Positions 1 to 9,943 are shown, counted from the stretch's first letter. The stretch: DNA of 64,000 bases from Streptomyces rubellomurinus (GCF_000961885.1 NZ_JZKH01000001.1:124001-188000); one strand, 5' to 3'. The notes: generated from the letters alone by a model not told the origin. Numbers and translations: made by a program.

Positions 1-39
1 GGGCGAGGAAGAAGTGAAGTAGCCCGCTAGCCTGGGCAC

Positions 40-702
40 ATGAGCATGGACGTGCGGGTGCGGGGGCTGGCGGAGATCCTGGCGGACGCGGCGGGCGGGG
101 TGTTCCCGCCGCCGGACGGGTCGGTGACGGTGGTGCCGCAGCCCTCGCCGCGCGAGGCCGGGGTGCTGTCCTTCGCCGCGCACGCCGTGGTGTTCACCGC
201 CGAGGACCCGGCCTGGGTGCGCGACACCGTCGCCGCCGCGCCGGGCGAACCGCTCTCGGCGCCGCTCAGCCCGTCGTTCCTGTCCGCCTTCGCCGCCCGC
301 ACCGGCCGGGTCGTCGGCAACACCGACCTGGTGACGGCCGCCGGGCGCCTGCCGGGCGAGCCGCCGCTGCCGCTGGCCGAGGTCGAGGACCGCGAGCACC
401 CCCGGGTGGTCCGCGCCCTCGACTTCCGCGAGGACGTCCGGGTGTTCACCACGGACGGCGGCGTGCTGGTCCTCGGCCGCGGCGTCGCCGGCCGCTGGGA
501 GGCTGCCATCGAGGTCGACCCGCACACCCGCGGCCGCGGCCTGGGCCGCGCCCTCGCCACCGCCGCCCGCCACCTCCTCCCCGAGGGCGAGGTCGTCTGG
601 GCCCAGCAGGCCCCCGGCAACGCCCCCAGCGTCCGCGCCTTCCAGGCCGCCGGCTACCGCCCGATCGGCGCGGAGGCACTGCTGGTCTCACCCCACCGCT
701 GA
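40..702 (+). CDS. GNAT family N-acetyltransferase
   Basis: A 220-residue protein whose C-terminal third is a GNAT acetyltransferase fold: the acetyl-CoA loop reads [15 protein letters not shown] near residues 159-173, and the typical [17 protein letters not shown] end of GNAT domains follows near residues 195-210. The first 110 residues are less conserved and may recognise the acceptor, which cannot be named from sequence. Two in-frame ATGs (40 and 46) are possible starts and the choice matters little. The gene converges on the next one, and their ends overlap by 15 bp. The family call is safe; the substrate is unknown. Confidence 0.85.
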   Translation: MSMDVRVRGLAEILADAAGGVFPPPDGSVTVVPQPSPREAGVLSFAAHAVVFTAEDPAWVRDTVAAAPGEPLSAPLSPSFLSAFAARTGRVVGNTDLVTAAGRLPGEPPLPLAEVEDREHPRVVRALDFREDVRVFTTDGGVLVLGRGVAGRWEAAIEVDPHTRGRGLGRALATAARHLLPEGEVVWAQQAPGNAPSVRAFQAAGYRPIGAEALLVSPHR

Positions 703-1194
703 GCCACCCCCGCCGGGCGGCGGCCGCCACAGCACCCGAACCCGGTCGGCCTCGGCGTCGTACCCGAGGAACGGCGCCCGGGTGTCGCCCTCGACGTACA
801 TCGGCACCGGTTTGCCGAGCCGCCGCCCGATCGCGGCCAGGAACCCGCAGAGCACGTCCAGCCGCTCCTGGCCCTGGAGTTCCCACAGGGAGACGTCGAA
901 GTCGATCTGCTCGTCACCGAGGAACCGGAAGATCGCGCAGACGTCGGCGCTCGGCCGGACGCACAGGTTCGGGCACTCCGCGTCGGCCGGTCGCGCCAGC
1001 ACGGTCTCGGCCCTCGGGAGCGGCCGGACGGTGTCGCCCTCGGTGTACTCGTACGCCCAGCCCCGCTCCACGACGAGGTCGAGCACCGCCTGCCAGTCCG
1101 CCACCGTGGTGTCGGCGACGTAGACGTCGGGAAGGCAGCCCCCATCGGTCGGGTCGAACAGCCAGGCGACGTCGTCCCAGAGCAGATCGGTCAT
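688..1194 (-). CDS. Conserved hypothetical protein, 168 aa
   Basis: A soluble acidic protein of 168 residues starting at an ATG (1192-1194). It has no signal peptide and no membrane segment. It shows streptomycete codon use throughout, and its amino-acid composition (many Asp, Trp and Leu) resembles the small cytosolic conserved proteins common in this family of bacteria. It ends in a Pro/Gly-rich tail that overlaps the end of the convergent acetyltransferase gene. I do not recognise a domain. The neighbours (acetyltransferase, bioF) give no functional hint. Confidence 0.7.
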   Translation of the reverse strand: MTDLLWDDVAWLFDPTDGGCLPDVYVADTTVADWQAVLDLVVERGWAYEYTEGDTVRPLPRAETVLARPADAECPNLCVRPSADVCAIFRFLGDEQIDFDVSLWELQGQERLDVLCGFLAAIGRRLGKPVPMYVEGDTRAPFLGYDAEADRVRVLWRPPPGGGGSAVG

Positions 1195-1234
1195 CCCGCC
1201 ATCCTGCCCGGAGCGCCCCCACCCCGACCAGCGG

Positions 1235-2425
1235 TTATCCGCGCCGCGCGCCCGCCGGGGCGAGGTCGGCGATGGTGCGGACGGCGTCGGCGATCTGGGC
1301 GTCCGTCAGGTCGCCGCGGGCCGTGAGGCGCAGGCGGGAGATGCCGTCCGGGACGGACGGGGGGCGGAAGCAGCCGACCGCGAGGCCGGCGGTGCGGCAG
1401 TCGGCGGCCCAGGCGACGGCGGCCTCGGGGCCGGGGGCGCGGACGGAGACGACGGCGGCGTCCGGCTCGCAGGCGTGCAGGCCGGCGGCGGTGAGGCGGG
1501 CCGCGAGGGTGCGGGCGACCTCGCGGGCGCGGTCGGCGCGCTGCGGTTCGGCGCGCAGCAGGCGCAGGGCGGCGAGGGCGGCGCCGGCGGCGGCCGGGGC
1601 GAGGCCGGTGTCGAAGATGAAGGTCCGCGCGGTCTCGGTGAGGTGGCGGATCACCCGGCGCGGGCCGAGGACGGCGCCGCCCTGCGAGCCGAGCGACTTG
1701 GAGAGGGTGACGGTGGCGACGGTGTCCGGCTGCCCGGCGAGCCCGGCGGCGGCGAGGGCGCCCCGCCCGCCGGGGCCGAGCACGCCCAGCCCGTGCGCGT
1801 CGTCGACGAGCAGCGCGGCGCCGTGCGCGCGGGCGGCATCGGCGAGGCCGGGCAGCGGGGCGGCGTCGCCGTCGACGGAGAAGACGGAGTCGGTGACGAC
1901 CAGGGCCCGGCGCTGCGCCCGTGCGGCCAGCGCCTCGGCGACGGCCGCCGGGTCGCTGTGCGGGGCGCGGTGGACGTCGGCGCGGGCGAGGCGGCAGCCG
2001 TCGATGAGCGAGGCGTGGTTGTAGGCGTCGGACACGATGAGGGTGTCCGGGTCGGTGAGCGCGGTGAGCGCGGCGAGGTTGGCGGTGTAGCCGGAGGAGA
2101 ACACCAGCGCGGCCTCCACTCCGCAGAACTCGGCCAGCTCGCCTTCGAGTTCGGTGTGCAGCGCGGTCGTTCCGGTGACCAGCCGGGAGCCGGTGGAGCC
2201 ACCGCCCCAGCGCAGCGCGGCGTCGGCGGCGGCGCGGGTGACGGCGGGGTGGCGGGTGAGGCCCAGGTAGTCGTTCCCGGCGAGGTCCAGCACCGGGTCG
2301 TCGGCGGCCCGGCTGCGCAGGGTGCGGGTGAGCCCGGCGTCGGCGCGCAGCGCGGCGGTCTCGTCGAGCCAGTCGAAGACGTGCGCCTGGGCGGGGAGGG
2401 GCGTGGAGGTGAGGGGGTGGACCAT
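1235..2425 (-). CDS. bioF: 8-amino-7-oxononanoate synthase (BioF)
   Basis: PLP-dependent alpha-oxoamine synthase that condenses pimeloyl-CoA/ACP with L-alanine to 8-amino-7-oxononanoate, the first step of biotin ring assembly, in the cytosol. The protein has 396 residues, normal for the family. Visible landmarks are the [10 protein letters not shown] substrate motif near residue 40, DDAHGLG (PLP aspartate), and [11 protein letters not shown] with the Schiff-base lysine at about K243. The reading frame stays open upstream to 2509, but the ATG at 2423-2425 gives the usual N-terminus, and the extra codons read as non-coding sequence. It is transcribed away from a WXG100-like module and lies 7.5 kb from bioBAD, an unusual separation. 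Confidence 0.95.
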   Translation of the reverse strand: MVHPLTSTPLPAQAHVFDWLDETAALRADAGLTRTLRSRAADDPVLDLAGNDYLGLTRHPAVTRAAADAALRWGGGSTGSRLVTGTTALHTELEGELAEFCGVEAALVFSSGYTANLAALTALTDPDTLIVSDAYNHASLIDGCRLARADVHRAPHSDPAAVAEALAARAQRRALVVTDSVFSVDGDAAPLPGLADAARAHGAALLVDDAHGLGVLGPGGRGALAAAGLAGQPDTVATVTLSKSLGSQGGAVLGPRRVIRHLTETARTFIFDTGLAPAAAGAALAALRLLRAEPQRADRAREVARTLAARLTAAGLHACEPDAAVVSVRAPGPEAAVAWAADCRTAGLAVGCFRPPSVPDGISRLRLTARGDLTDAQIADAVRTIADLAPAGARRG

Positions 2426-2647
2426 GCTCGGCACTCTGGCACGAGGGGCGAGGCGGGGGCAATGTGCGACTGGGCACAGGTCCGCACCTCGACGTTCATC
2501 GCCATTCACCGTGTGTTCATTCGAATTCCGCGCTCAATACACGTAAACCCGGGTTTCGCAAATCTTTATGATTCTTCCGCATACGCCACACGGCTAGCCC
2601 ACGCCGCATTCGGTACGCTCCGTTCCGTTCTTCCCAGGGGGTGGCAA
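2426..2647. promoter_or_regulatory. Divergent intergenic region between bioF and the WXG100-like operon
   Basis: This 222-bp stretch is clearly more A/T-rich than its surroundings at about 2490-2575 and separates two divergently transcribed genes, so both promoters should lie here. The A/T-rich block contains a small palindrome, ATTCGAAT (about 2518-2525), but no convincing BioQ- or BirA-type operator. A purine-rich ribosome binding site (AGGGGG) sits about seven bases before the GTG at 2648. Confidence 0.45.
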
Positions 2648-3103
2648 GTGACAGACCTCGACTTCGAGCGTCGAATGAATCCGTGGCTCTTCGACGACAA
2701 GGGCAATCTGACCGAAGAGGCCAAGAAGCAGTTCCCGGACCTGGCCGGCGCCAACGACGCCCCGGTCTCGCTGACCCCGGCGGGCGGCGGCGGCAAGGCC
2801 GTCACCGTGAACACCGGAGTGCTGCAGCAGGCCGCGCAGAACGCCTTCGCCCTGCGCGACGCCGTCAAGACCGAGTGCGGCCAGCCCGCCGAGCACGTCG
2901 GCGCGGCGGGCACCGCGCTCGCCGGCTGGTCCCTGGGCACCGTCCTCCCCGCCGCCTGGAGCACCTGGTCCAACCAGGCCGACGCCCTGAAGACCGCCGT
3001 GGGCGACATCGGCACCAACCTGCAGACCACGGCGCAGTCGTACGTCAAGACCGAGGGCGACGTCCACGCCAGCTTCAACAAGCCGCAGGGCGCCAACAGC
3101 TAG
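2648..3103 (+). CDS. Putative WXG100/ESX-like small protein
   Basis: A 151-residue protein starting at GTG 2648, chosen because an AGGGGG ribosome binding site lies about seven bases upstream; an in-frame ATG at 2675 is the alternative. The second half is predicted to be two long helices around GWSLGTVLPAAWSTW (about residues 92-106), the helix-turn-helix layout of WXG100/ESAT-6-like type VII secretion substrates, although no strict W-x-G motif is present. It lies 30 bp before a second gene that does have such a motif, so the two are probably co-transcribed partners. No ESX ATPase or membrane component is present in the window. Confidence 0.55.
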   Translation: MTDLDFERRMNPWLFDDKGNLTEEAKKQFPDLAGANDAPVSLTPAGGGGKAVTVNTGVLQQAAQNAFALRDAVKTECGQPAEHVGAAGTALAGWSLGTVLPAAWSTWSNQADALKTAVGDIGTNLQTTAQSYVKTEGDVHASFNKPQGANS

Positions 3104-3133
3104 CCACAGCACAACGGGGGGAGCAGCACCGCC

Positions 3134-5413
3134 ATGGTGACGTTCAGCCAGCTCAAGCAGGTCGACCTCGGCAGCCTCGACTCGGCGGCCGGCGACTTCG
3201 AGAAACTCGTCCGCAACTGGGACCTCACCCGGCGGATGCAGAACGAGGTCATCGGCACCGTCCAGCAGTCCGGCTGGCACGGCGACGCCGCCGGCCTCGC
3301 CAACGCCCGGTTCACCTGGGCCCGCGACCAGATCCACGCGGCCTTCGAGGAGGCCACCGCGCTCGCCAAGACCCTGCGCGACGCCCACACCGCGATCTCC
3401 GCCGCCAAGAAGGACCTGGCCACGGCCGTCCAGAACGCCGTCACCGCCGGCCTCACCGTCACCGACGACGGCACGGTGAAGTGGCCCGCGCCCACCACCC
3501 CCGAGGACAAGCACGACCCGGACTACACCAAGAGCTGGCAGGCCAAGGCCGAGACGGCCGCCAAGGCCATCTTCGACGCGGTCGACCGCGCCACCGAGGC
3601 CGACCAGGACGCCTCCCGGGCCCTCGGCGACGACACCGGCAGCGACGGCACCGCCTTCAACGCCAAGCCGGTCGGCGGCATCGCAGAGGAGGAGGCCAAG
3701 ACCGCCACCTACATCATGAGCCTCGGCGCCGGGGCCTCCGACCAGCAGCTCAAGAACCTCCAGACCATCCTGGACCACTACCACCAGGACCCCCGGTTCG
3801 CCTCCGCCTTCTACGGCAACCAGGACCCGGCCGACTTCATGGCCAAGTACGGCGCCATGGCCCAGAGCGGGGACTACGCCAACAGCACGGCCCGCAGCGC
3901 CGCCATCAAGGGCATCCAGAAGGACCTCGGCCTCACCCTCGCCACCGCGACCGACACCAAGCAGCCGCTGCACGTCTCGGACGACTGGGAGAGCAGGTTC
4001 CGGGCCGCCGGCGCCAAGCAGATCCCCGTCCCGCCGGGCGCCGACCCGGCGCACAGCCCGTACGGGTACCAGATCGTGTCGAACCTGCTGCGCGAGGGGA
4101 CGTACGACTCCCACTTCCTCAACCCGATCGCCGAGCACGTCACCCAGCTCACCGAGGAGAACCCGGGCCGCTGGCAGGCCGTCGCCTACCAGAACAGCTA
4201 CCCGTTCGACTCGCTGAAGTTCATCGGGCAGGTCGACAAGGACGGCCACCTCCAGGGCCTCAACCCGCTGTCCGGCATCCTGGACGCCTTCGGCCACAGC
4301 CCCGAGGCGGCCACCAAGTTCTTCCACGACCCGACGACCACCTACAACCCGGACGGCACCGTCAAGAGCACCGGCGGCGAGAACAACTACGTCAAGCTGT
4401 TCACCGCCGGCGGGGACAACTCCCTGATCAACGACATCAGTTACCCGCTGCGCCCGATGGAGACCAAGCCCGACCCGGCCCACGTCCTGTCGCTCGGGCA
4501 CGCCCTGGAGGCCGCCGCCACCGGCCGGGCCTGGGACGACACGACCAGCCCGTACCCGCCGCACACGGCGGCGATGAACGACGTGATGAGCAAGGTCGTC
4601 GACCGCTTCGGCACCGGCGACGGGCCGAACATGCTGCGCGGCGGCCCGCTCGCCAACCTCAACGGCAGCATCGGCAACATGGCCGCCAACCACATCGCGG
4701 ACATCGAGAACGCCCTGGACGGGCCCGGCCCGAACAGCGGCGGCCCGAACTCGCGGCTGCCCTCGAACGGCGCCCCCGGCTTCCTCAACCACGACAACAC
4801 CGCCATCCTGCTCTCGACGGTCGGCCGCAACCCCGACGCGTACGCCACGATCGCCACCGCGCAGCAGGCGTACCAGTCGGCCCAGATCCAGCAGGTCATG
4901 ATGCACCCGGAGCTGCACCCGGACATGGCCACGGCGATCGAGAACGTGACCATGCCGGGCGGCCAGGTCGCCGGCCTGATCACCCACGCGATGTCGGACG
5001 AGATCCAGCAGAACCACGCGATATCCGACAAGGCGATCAACGACGCGATCGACTCCAAGAAGGACATCGCCAAGATGGTCTGGGACAACAGCGGCGGCAT
5101 CCTGGTGGACAAGATCCCCAAGGCGGGCAGCTTCATCAACGACCAGATCGGCGACATCATGACCCAGGTCGCCGACAGCTACCACGTGGACACCACCAAC
5201 CAGGGCCGGGACGAGGCGCACAAGACCACCGGCGCGACGGTCCAGGGCTCGCAGCAGGCGGTCGTCAACGCCGTCGAGGACGCCGGCCGCGAGGCCGGAC
5301 TCGACCAGAACCGGGTGGACGACCTGGCCACGCGCGCCAAGCAGACCATCACCCAGGGCTGGTCCGCCGGCCACGACCTCTACGACCCGACGATGGCCTC
5401 GAAGGCGGACTGA
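3134..5413 (+). CDS. Large WXG100-domain protein (DUF6571-like), 759 aa
   Basis: The first ~110 residues form a WXG100-type helical hairpin with the signature SGWHGDAA at residues 46-53 (W48-H-G50) and a long charged second helix. The remaining ~650 residues are Ala/Asp/Gly-rich and helical, with no catalytic motif I recognise. The layout resembles the long actinobacterial WXG100 proteins grouped as DUF6571, thought to be exported by type VII-like systems; that assignment is from memory of the family. No Sec signal peptide is present, as expected for ESX substrates. It sits between the small WXG100-like gene and a membrane-anchored protein, only 3 bp before the latter, so the three form one operon. 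Confidence 0.6.
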   Translation: MVTFSQLKQVDLGSLDSAAGDFEKLVRNWDLTRRMQNEVIGTVQQSGWHGDAAGLANARFTWARDQIHAAFEEATALAKTLRDAHTAISAAKKDLATAVQNAVTAGLTVTDDGTVKWPAPTTPEDKHDPDYTKSWQAKAETAAKAIFDAVDRATEADQDASRALGDDTGSDGTAFNAKPVGGIAEEEAKTATYIMSLGAGASDQQLKNLQTILDHYHQDPRFASAFYGNQDPADFMAKYGAMAQSGDYANSTARSAAIKGIQKDLGLTLATATDTKQPLHVSDDWESRFRAAGAKQIPVPPGADPAHSPYGYQIVSNLLREGTYDSHFLNPIAEHVTQLTEENPGRWQAVAYQNSYPFDSLKFIGQVDKDGHLQGLNPLSGILDAFGHSPEAATKFFHDPTTTYNPDGTVKSTGGENNYVKLFTAGGDNSLINDISYPLRPMETKPDPAHVLSLGHALEAAATGRAWDDTTSPYPPHTAAMNDVMSKVVDRFGTGDGPNMLRGGPLANLNGSIGNMAANHIADIENALDGPGPNSGGPNSRLPSNGAPGFLNHDNTAILLSTVGRNPDAYATIATAQQAYQSAQIQQVMMHPELHPDMATAIENVTMPGGQVAGLITHAMSDEIQQNHAISDKAINDAIDSKKDIAKMVWDNSGGILVDKIPKAGSFINDQIGDIMTQVADSYHVDTTNQGRDEAHKTTGATVQGSQQAVVNAVEDAGREAGLDQNRVDDLATRAKQTITQGWSAGHDLYDPTMASKAD

Positions 5414-5416
5414 ACC

Positions 5417-6142
5417 ATGGCCGACGACACCCACCCCGCTCCCGGCCCGCCCGAGGGCCCGCCGCCGTCGCCCGCGCGGCACCGGCGGGCCCTGCCCTGG
5501 CTGGCCGGCGCCCTCGCCCTGGCCGTCCTCGGCGGCGGCGCCCTGTGGCTCTGGAAGCCGTGGCAGTCGCAGGAACTCCCGCAGAGCGCCTGCTGGTCGG
5601 CGCTCTCCCGGGACGACCTGAAGCCGCTGGCCGGGAAGTCCGGAAGGACGACCCAGCAGGGCGCGGCGCGGCTCCAGACGCCCACCGGGCCGCAGGATCC
5701 GGCGAACCGCGGCACCACCTGCGTCCTCGACTGGTTCCCGGACGGCGGCGACGGCAGTCGCGCGCTCCTCTCGGTGCAGGTCGGCCCCGCCCTCCACGGG
5801 ATCGAGGCCGATCGCACCGCGGAGTCCGCGCAGGGCCGCCCGGTCGCCATCCTGGACGTCGGCGGCGGAGCGGCGGCCCTGGCCACCACCGAACCGAGCC
5901 GCCGCGTCCAGTTCTACGTGCGCTGCGACGTCCGCGTGCCGCCCGCCGGCCCGAACGCGCAGTACATCCGCATCGACGTCGGCGGCAGCACCATCGACGG
6001 CGCCTCGCCGGCCAAGGCCCGTCAGGCGTACGCCGACATCGCGCTGAAGGTCGCGCGGGTCGCCGCCGAGGAGTACGAGTGCGGCGACAAGGCGCAGTTG
6101 CCCGCCACCGCGCCCGCCGTCCCGGACCTCGCGACGCACTGA
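5417..6142 (+). CDS. Membrane-anchored extracytoplasmic protein, 241 aa
   Basis: A proline-rich cytoplasmic N-terminus is followed by one membrane helix (about residues 27-48, LPWLAGALALAVLGGGALWL) and a ~190-residue outer domain. The outer domain has four spaced cysteines (about residues 60, 100, 173 and 221), suggesting disulfides. The start lies 3 bp after the stop of the WXG100-domain gene, so translation is probably coupled. This single-pass protein with an exported domain is a plausible surface partner for the two WXG100-like proteins upstream. No lipobox is present. No named family recognised. Confidence 0.65.
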   Translation: MADDTHPAPGPPEGPPPSPARHRRALPWLAGALALAVLGGGALWLWKPWQSQELPQSACWSALSRDDLKPLAGKSGRTTQQGAARLQTPTGPQDPANRGTTCVLDWFPDGGDGSRALLSVQVGPALHGIEADRTAESAQGRPVAILDVGGGAAALATTEPSRRVQFYVRCDVRVPPAGPNAQYIRIDVGGSTIDGASPAKARQAYADIALKVARVAAEEYECGDKAQLPATAPAVPDLATH

Positions 6143-6211
6143 GCCGTCCGAGCAGGCCGCTCGCCGCCGCAGGCTTTGCCCGGGGTGGCGGCGAGCAGGC
6201 AAGATAGCCGG

Positions 6212-8722
6212 GTGACCCTCCTTGATCTGATGCCGAAGCCCGCCACGCCCGACGCGCTGTACGAGACGTTCGCCGCCTGGGCGCAGGAGCGGGGGATCAC
6301 GCTGTACCCGGCGCAGGAGGAGGCGCTGATCGAGCTGGTCTCCGGGAACAACGTGATCCTGGCGACGCCGACCGGTTCGGGCAAGAGCCTGGTGGCGGCG
6401 GGCGCGCACTTCGCGGCCCTCGCCGAGGGGCAGCGGACGTTCTACACCGCCCCGATCAAGGCGCTGGTATCGGAGAAGTTCTTCGACCTGGTGAAGATGT
6501 TCGGCACCGAGCAGGTCGGCATGATGACCGGCGACGCGAGCGTCAACCCGACCGCGCCGATCATCTGCTGCACCGCCGAGGTGCTGGCCCAGATCGCGCT
6601 GCGCGACGGCGCCCGGGCGGACATCGGCCAGGTCGTCATGGACGAGTTCCACTTCTACGCGGAGCCGGACCGCGGCTGGGCCTGGCAGATCCCGCTGCTG
6701 GAGCTGCCGCAGGCGCAGTTCCTGCTGATGTCCGCCACGCTCGGCGACGTGCGCCGCTTCGAGGAGGACCTGACCCGCCGCACCGGCCGGCCGACCACGG
6801 TGGTGCGCAACGCGACCCGCCCGGTGCCGCTGTTCTACGAGTACCGCCGCACCACCATGCACGACACGCTGGAGGAGCTGCTGCAGACCGGCCAGGCGCC
6901 GGTCTACGTCGTGCACTTCACGCAGAAGGAGGCGGTGGAGCGGGCGCAGTCGCTGATGAGCATCAACATGTGCTCGAAGGCGGAGAAGGACGCCATCGCC
7001 GACCTGATCGGCAACTTCCGCTTCACCACCAAGTTCGGCCGCAACCTGTCCCGTTACGTGCGCCACGGCATCGGCGTGCACCACGCGGGCATGCTGCCGA
7101 AGTACCGCCGGCTGGTCGAACGCCTCGCCCAGGCGGGCCTGTTGAAGGTGATCTGCGGGACGGACACGCTCGGCGTGGGTGTCAACGTGCCGATCCGCAC
7201 GGTGCTGTTCACCGCCCTGTCCAAGTACGACGGCCAGCGCGTGCGGATCCTGCGCGCCCGCGAGTTCCACCAGATCGCCGGGCGGGCCGGCCGGGCCGGC
7301 TTCGACACCGTCGGCCAGGTGGTGGCGCAGGCGCCCGAGCACGTGATCGAGAACGACAAGGCGATCGCCAAGGCCGGGGACGACCCGAAGAAGAAGCGCA
7401 AGGTGGTGCGCAAGAAGGCGCCGGAGGGCTTCGTCGGCTGGACGGAGGAGACCTTCGACAAGCTGATCTCCGCCGAGCCGGAGCCGCTGGTCTCCCGCTT
7501 CAAGGTCAGCCACGCGATGCTGCTGTCGGTGATCGGCCGCCCCGGCAACGCCTTCGAGGCGATGCGCAAGCTCCTCACCGACAACCACGAGGACCGGGCC
7601 GCCCAGCGCCGCCACATCCGCACCGCGATCGCGATCTACCGCTCGCTGCTGGAGGGCGGCGTCGTCGAGCGCCTGCCGGAGCCGGACGCCGAGGGCCGGA
7701 TCGTCCGCCTCACCCTGGACCTGCAGGAGAACTTCGCGCTCAACCAGCCGCTGTCCACCTTCGCGCTGGCCTCCTTCGAACTCCTCGACCCGACCTCGCC
7801 GACCTACGCGATGGACGTCATCTCCGTCGTCGAGGCGACCCTCGACGACCCGCGCCAGATCCTCGCCGCCCAGCAGAACAAGGAGCGCGGCGAGGCCGTC
7901 GCCGAGATGAAGCGCGACGGCATCGAGTACGAGGAGCGGATGGAGCGGCTGCAGGACATCACGTACCCGAAGCCGCTGGAGGAACTGCTCACCCACGCCT
8001 ACGAGGTGTACCGCCGGGCCCACCCGTGGATCGGCGACCACCAGCTGCAGCCGAAGTCCGTGGTCCGCGACCTGTACGAGCGGGCGATGACCTTCTCGGA
8101 CTACGTCGGCTTCTACGAGCTGGCGCGCACCGAGGGCATCGTGCTGCGCTACCTGGCCGGCGCGTTCAAGGCGCTGGAGCAGACCGTCCCCGAGGACGTG
8201 AAGACGGACGAGCTCAAGGACGTCATCGCCTGGCTCGGCGAGCTGGTCCGCCAGGTCGACTCCAGCCTGCTGGACGAGTGGGAGCAGCTGGCCAACCCGA
8301 CCGAGGCGGCCACCGCCGAGGTGACGCTGGAGGACAAGGCGGCGCCGGTCACCGCCAACGCGCGGGCCTTCCGGGTGCTGGTGCGCAACGAGATGTTCCG
8401 CCGCGTGGAGCTGTGCGCGCTGGAGCACTGGGACGAACTCGGCGAGCTGGACGGCGAGTACGGCTGGGACGCGGACCGTTGGGCGGACGCCATGGACGGC
8501 TACTGGGACGAGTACGACGACCTGGGCACCGGCCCGAACGCGCGCGGCCCGAAGATGCTGATGATCGAGGAGGAGGACTCCGCCTGGAAGGTCCGGCAGA
8601 TCTTCGACGACCCGGAGGGCGACCACGACTGGGGCATCAGCGCCGAGGTCGACCTGTACGGCTCGGACGAGGAGGGCCGGGCGGTGCTGCGGGTCACCTC
8701 GGTGGACCGGCTCGGGGGCTGA
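6212..8722 (+). CDS. DEAD/DEAH-box RNA helicase with DUF3516 domain
   Basis: Superfamily 2 helicase of 836 residues. Walker A is ATPTGSGKS (about 51-59), motif II is MDEFHFY with DEFH at 144-147, motif III is LLMSATLGD, and motif VI is QIAGRAGRAGFD. The long C-terminal part (from about residue 400) matches the DUF3516 region of actinobacterial helicases, related to the Ski2/Mtr4 RNA helicases and probably acting in RNA turnover. A basic stretch KKKRKVVRKKAPEG (about 390-405) may contact RNA. The start chosen is GTG 6212 because homologues begin with the TLLDLMP-type sequence; the frame is open a little further upstream. A strong inverted repeat terminates it. Confidence 0.9.
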   Translation: MTLLDLMPKPATPDALYETFAAWAQERGITLYPAQEEALIELVSGNNVILATPTGSGKSLVAAGAHFAALAEGQRTFYTAPIKALVSEKFFDLVKMFGTEQVGMMTGDASVNPTAPIICCTAEVLAQIALRDGARADIGQVVMDEFHFYAEPDRGWAWQIPLLELPQAQFLLMSATLGDVRRFEEDLTRRTGRPTTVVRNATRPVPLFYEYRRTTMHDTLEELLQTGQAPVYVVHFTQKEAVERAQSLMSINMCSKAEKDAIADLIGNFRFTTKFGRNLSRYVRHGIGVHHAGMLPKYRRLVERLAQAGLLKVICGTDTLGVGVNVPIRTVLFTALSKYDGQRVRILRAREFHQIAGRAGRAGFDTVGQVVAQAPEHVIENDKAIAKAGDDPKKKRKVVRKKAPEGFVGWTEETFDKLISAEPEPLVSRFKVSHAMLLSVIGRPGNAFEAMRKLLTDNHEDRAAQRRHIRTAIAIYRSLLEGGVVERLPEPDAEGRIVRLTLDLQENFALNQPLSTFALASFELLDPTSPTYAMDVISVVEATLDDPRQILAAQQNKERGEAVAEMKRDGIEYEERMERLQDITYPKPLEELLTHAYEVYRRAHPWIGDHQLQPKSVVRDLYERAMTFSDYVGFYELARTEGIVLRYLAGAFKALEQTVPEDVKTDELKDVIAWLGELVRQVDSSLLDEWEQLANPTEAATAEVTLEDKAAPVTANARAFRVLVRNEMFRRVELCALEHWDELGELDGEYGWDADRWADAMDGYWDEYDDLGTGPNARGPKMLMIEEEDSAWKVRQIFDDPEGDHDWGISAEVDLYGSDEEGRAVLRVTSVDRLGG

Positions 8723-8761
8723 CGGCCCTCCCCCACTCCCTCCACTGACGAACCGTCAATG

Positions 8762-8803
8762 CCGTGGGGGTCCGACCGGGTTCTGCCGGTCGGACCCCCA
8801 CGG
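8762..8803. terminator. Bidirectional rho-independent-like terminator
   Basis: A perfect 18-bp inverted repeat (arms 8762-8779 and 8786-8803, loop of 6) lies between two convergent genes. It is followed on the plus side by TTTCGTC, a weak T-tract as is usual in streptomycetes. It can serve both the helicase and the minus-strand gene ending at 8847. Confidence 0.9.
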
Positions 8804-8846
8804 TTTCGTCACCGCCGCTTTGTGACATCAGGACGAAGCCCTCGCG

Positions 8847-9695
8847 TCACATCCAGGCGAACGGCGCTCCCGCCGCGTACGACAGCGCGCGGTTGGCCTC
8901 GTCCAGGGACTGCTCGGTGCTCGGCGCCCCGGAGGCGGACGGCGTCGGGGCGGCCGCCGGGGTGCCGCTCGGGCCGGCGGTCGGGCCGCCGAAGCGGCCG
9001 TCGTTGACCCGCGAGCTGGTGACGGTCACGTAGTGCCCGACCGCCTCGACCCGCGCGTCGCCGCCGGCCGGCTTCGCGGCTCCGGCGGTCGGCGCGGGCG
9101 CCGGGTTGGTGTCGGGGAGGATGAAGGCGAGCGCGCCCGGCTTGGCACGCAGCGCGTCGGCGGCCTTGGTGGCCGCGGCCTGGTCGGTGAAGCGCAGCAG
9201 GGTGACGCTGCTGAGCACCGGGCGCTCCTGCCCGGTGAAGCTGACCGTCAGGTAGGCCTGGCAGCCGCCGTCCTTGAACAGGTCCTGGGAGCGGTCCTGC
9301 AACGCCTCGGCACAGTTCTCGCCCTGCCGGGCGCCGTTGCGCTTGGCCTTGTAGCCGGCCACGTCGACCGGGCGCTGGGCGGGGAAGTAGTCGTCGAGGT
9401 TCAGGCCCTCGCCGTCGGTGCGCGGCGGCAGGGTGCCGCGCACGGGCGGCGTCTTGGAGGCGTCCTTGCTGGACGGGCCGAGCCCGGGTATGTAGTCGCC
9501 GGGCATCGGGCGGGTGATGATCCAGCCGCCGGCCGCCACCACGCCCAGCACCACGACCCAGCCCACCGCCCGGCGGGGCGTCAGCCGTCCGACGGCGGCC
9601 CTCCCGAGCCCGGCCCCCCGACCGGATCGCCGCTGCTCTGCCTGGCCGTCCTGGCCCTCTCCCGGAGTCGGGGTGCGCTCCCCCTGCGTGGTCAT
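8847..9695 (-). CDS. Single-pass membrane protein with extracytoplasmic domain, 282 aa
   Basis: A charged cytoplasmic N-terminus of about 45 residues is followed by one membrane helix (VGWVVVLGVVAAGGWII, about residues 43-59) and an outer domain of ~220 residues with a conserved-looking pair of cysteines (ENCAEAL and GGCQAYL) that could form a disulfide. Low-complexity Pro/Ala/Gly segments occur near residues 195-210 and 235-260. The start ATG at 9693-9695 was chosen over an upstream extension because the MTTQGERTP N-terminus has normal codon use and the extension overlaps the promoter region shared with bioB. No enzyme motif is visible. Confidence 0.7.
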   Translation of the reverse strand: MTTQGERTPTPGEGQDGQAEQRRSGRGAGLGRAAVGRLTPRRAVGWVVVLGVVAAGGWIITRPMPGDYIPGLGPSSKDASKTPPVRGTLPPRTDGEGLNLDDYFPAQRPVDVAGYKAKRNGARQGENCAEALQDRSQDLFKDGGCQAYLTVSFTGQERPVLSSVTLLRFTDQAAATKAADALRAKPGALAFILPDTNPAPAPTAGAAKPAGGDARVEAVGHYVTVTSSRVNDGRFGGPTAGPSGTPAAAPTPSASGAPSTEQSLDEANRALSYAAGAPFAWM

Positions 9696-9943
9696 GGCGC
9701 AGATTCTAAGCACCCGCCAGGTGGCGTGGATCACGGGGTCGGCCCTTGTTGATCACGCTTTCGCGGACCGGCCGAACGCGGGCGAACTACTCGCCGGTAA
9801 CTCGCTCGCGGCGTCCACGTCAAGGGTGTGACCAGCGCCGACGCCGTGAGCTTCGACACTGTGGCAAGTGGCACATCCATCAGCCGATCTTCTGGCGGGT
9901 TTCCTCTGGCGCCGCTCGCGGGCCGCTTGGCAGGATCGGCCCC

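Noticed and set aside
1475..2500. Open plus-strand frame antisense to bioF that runs into the small WXG100-like gene
   Set aside because: The part before 2648 is a Gly/Glu/Arg-rich shadow of bioF. Only the part after the GTG at 2648 is coding.
2426..2647. BioQ or BirA operator for the biotin genes
   Set aside because: GTTCA elements occur in the bioF upstream region, but no convincing spaced palindrome was found either here or before bioB (9696-9943).
2594..8626. A 2010-codon open frame on the minus strand opposite the WXG100 and helicase genes
   Set aside because: It mirrors the real plus-strand genes in the high-G+C third-position frame, and its translation is low-complexity Gly/Arg/Val with no domain. 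This is a typical shadow frame.
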